Assembly (NCBI RefSeq): GCF_011326725.1 | Contig: NZ_JAANCO010000001.1 | Location: forward strand, 2,207,115-2,271,114 | Length of the DNA: 64,000 nucleotides | Source of the DNA: Microbacterium excoecariae | GTDB lineage: Bacteria > Actinomycetota > Actinomycetes > Actinomycetales > Microbacteriaceae | Direction: 5' to 3' | In this document: one piece after another, positions 62,800-64,000 of the stretch | Layout: the number at the start of each line of letters is the position of its first letter | Position numbering within the stretch: position 1 is the first letter of the stretch | Program-made: the position numbers and the translations under genes | Notes under the pieces: generated by a model | What the model was told of the DNA's origin: nothing | Database searches by the model: none | The model's input: the letters and a program-made list of their open reading frames with translations, nothing else

Positions 62800-63735
62800 T
62801 CAGCATGATGGCACGGGCGCGGGGGCGGGCTCCGCCCGGCCGCCCGATGCGGCGAGCGCGGCGCCCACGGCCCCGGCCGGGACGCCCGGCGCGAGCACCT
62901 CGAAGCGGGTGGCGAGATCGAGCGCCGCGAGGAACCGCGAGGTCCGCGCCTCGTCGTCGAGGAGGCGCCGGACCGGGTCGAGGAGCCGGGCGCCGAGTCG
63001 CGACACCCCGCCGCCGATCACGACGACGTCGGGATCCACGGCGAGCGCCAGCGCGCGGATAGCCGCGGCGGTCCCGCGCACGGCGTCTGAGCGGATCCGT
63101 TCCGCGCGCGGATCGCCCGCGTCCGCCGCGTCGAAGAGGTCGCGCACGGGGAGCTCGCCCGCGCCGCCCCAGCGCTCAGCGAGCGCGCCGCCGCCCGCGA
63201 GCGTCTCGATGCAGCCCCGCTGGCCGCAGGGGCACGCGCGCCCGGAGGGATCGATGGAGATGTGGCCCACCTCGCCGGCCGCGCCGCGCGATCCGCGGAC
63301 GAGCGCGCCGGCCTCGACGAGGCCCGCGGCGACTCCCGTGCCGAGGTTGAGGTAGGCGAGCGAGCGGCCGGATCCGCGGAACGCTGCGGCGCCGAGGGCC
63401 GCCGCGTTGACGTCGTTCTCGACCGCGACGACGGCGCCGAGCCGCGCCGCGAGGAGCGCCCCGAGGTCGGCGTCGTCGATCCCGAGGTTGACCGCCTGGC
63501 GCACTCGCCCGCCGCGCACCTGGCCGGGCACGCCGACCCCGACGGCCGCGGGAGGGGCGGCCAGACCGAGGTCCGCGATCGCGTGGGCGACGCCGTCGAC
63601 GACGCCCGCGACCCCGCGGGCCGTCGGCCGCCGGGCCTCGGCCACCACCCGGCCGTGCTCGCCGAGGGCGACGGCCAGGATCTTCGTCCCCCCGACGTCG
63701 ACGCCGACGCGCGGGGGGACGGGGGCCGCCGTCAT
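62800..63735 (-). CDS. ROK-family sugar kinase (GlcNAc/glucose kinase type)
   Basis: Protein of 311 residues. The ATP site is VGVDVGGTKILAVAL, the catalytic Asp lies in VAVENDVNAAALGAA, the phosphate loop is LNLGTGVAAGLV, and the ROK zinc site is GHISIDPSGRACPCGQRGCIE. No DNA-binding domain precedes it, so it is a kinase rather than a NagC-like repressor. With nagB downstream, N-acetylglucosamine or a related amino sugar is the likely substrate; ROK members also phosphorylate glucose, so this is inference. Its ATG overlaps the TGA of the permease gene. Confidence 0.9.
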   Translation of the reverse strand: MTAAPVPPRVGVDVGGTKILAVALGEHGRVVAEARRPTARGVAGVVDGVAHAIADLGLAAPPAAVGVGVPGQVRGGRVRQAVNLGIDDADLGALLAARLGAVVAVENDVNAAALGAAAFRGSGRSLAYLNLGTGVAAGLVEAGALVRGSRGAAGEVGHISIDPSGRACPCGQRGCIETLAGGGALAERWGGAGELPVRDLFDAADAGDPRAERIRSDAVRGTAAAIRALALAVDPDVVVIGGGVSRLGARLLDPVRRLLDDEARTSRFLAALDLATRFEVLAPGVPAGAVGAALAASGGRAEPAPAPVPSC

Positions 63736-64000
63736 CCCTTGACCGCCCCGGAGACGAGCCCGCCCGTCATCCGCCCCTGCACGAGCAGGAAGAAGACGAC
63801 GACGGGGATGCAGATAAGGGTGGATCCGGCCATGACCGCGCCGTAGTTGGTCGCCTCGGTCGCCGACTGGAACGAGTTCAGCCAGGTGGGCAGCGTGAGG
63901 TTCTCGTCCTTCATGAGGAGCAGGGCCATCGTGAACTCGTTCCACGACTGCATGAAGGCGAAGATGCCCGTGGAGACGAGCCCGGGGGCCAAGAGCGGGA
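63732..64000 (-). CDS. Sugar ABC transporter permease, C-terminal part (cut by window edge)
   Basis: The last 88 or so codons of a binding-protein-dependent permease of the MalG/DasC type. The MAPGLVSTGIFAFMQSWNEFTMALLLM segment follows the EAA loop in carbohydrate permeases, and the final YGAVMAGSTLICIPVVVFFLLVQG with the RMTGGLVSGAVKG tail is typical of the MalG-like subunit. The start lies beyond base 64000. Its stop overlaps the start of the ROK kinase, so it probably imports the sugar that ROK and NagB process. Confidence 0.88.
   Translation of the reverse strand, partial: PLLAPGLVSTGIFAFMQSWNEFTMALLLMKDENLTLPTWLNSFQSATEATNYGAVMAGSTLICIPVVVFFLLVQGRMTGGLVSGAVKG

Overview
The window is very GC-rich (low seventies % by eye), almost entirely coding and free of mobile elements. 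Gene content points to a Gram-positive actinobacterium, most likely Microbacteriaceae (Microbacterium-like): TopA with a Lys/Ala-rich tail, a mycobacterial-type Tad/Flp operon next to acs, PASTA-type PBP1, DUF4177/RidA, DUF2568, and TANNNT -10 boxes (often TAGGCT) placed only 6-8 nt before start codons. The family assignment is inference; no rRNA or typing marker is present.

Layout. 1-6.5 kb: tmk (cut by the edge) and topA, then a polysaccharide pyruvyl transferase divergent from a propeller protein and a sulfotransferase (cell-surface glycan decoration). 6.5-9.3 kb: compact Tad pilus operon on the minus strand. 9.5-12.3 kb: acs, then RidA and DUF4177. 12.4-16.7 kb: PBP1, a metallophosphoesterase, a RelA/SpoT-domain protein and tRNA-Pro(CGG). 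16.9-25.6 kb: an LldR-type regulator with an alpha-hydroxy-acid dehydrogenase, divergent from a six-gene chain (sulfonate-type ABC importer, second acetyl-CoA synthetase, O-acetylhomoserine sulfhydrylase, CoA-binding protein). 25.7-32.7 kb: SatD pair, galE, tdk, mqo, asd, lysC. 32.8-42.7 kb: recR, dnaX, GH65 phosphorylase, beta-phosphoglucomutase, ackA, pta. 42.7-48.8 kb: ogt and alkA-type repair genes, SRP RNA, the MoxR/DUF58/transglutaminase operon and tRNA-Ser(GGA). 48.8-56.6 kb: histidine kinase, membrane protein with a degenerate GGDEF domain, GH6 lipoprotein, response regulator, processive GT2 synthase and two related lipoproteins; this looks like a regulated beta-glucan/exopolysaccharide locus. 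56.7-64 kb: RecQ-phosphoribosyltransferase fusion, MDR oxidoreductase, flotillin, DUF2568 protein, and an amino-sugar group (nagB, ROK kinase, sugar ABC permease cut by the edge).

How the genes fit together. Acetate metabolism recurs: two Acs enzymes, AckA-Pta, and a sulfhydrylase that releases acetate while sharing an operon with the second Acs. Genome-scale signals stand out more than any single gene. The palindrome GGATCC is strongly over-represented in every reading frame, and at least eleven genes have promoters so close to the start codon that leaderless transcripts are expected. The most system-like region is 48.8-56.6 kb. No CRISPR array, prophage, IS element or obvious defence island was seen.
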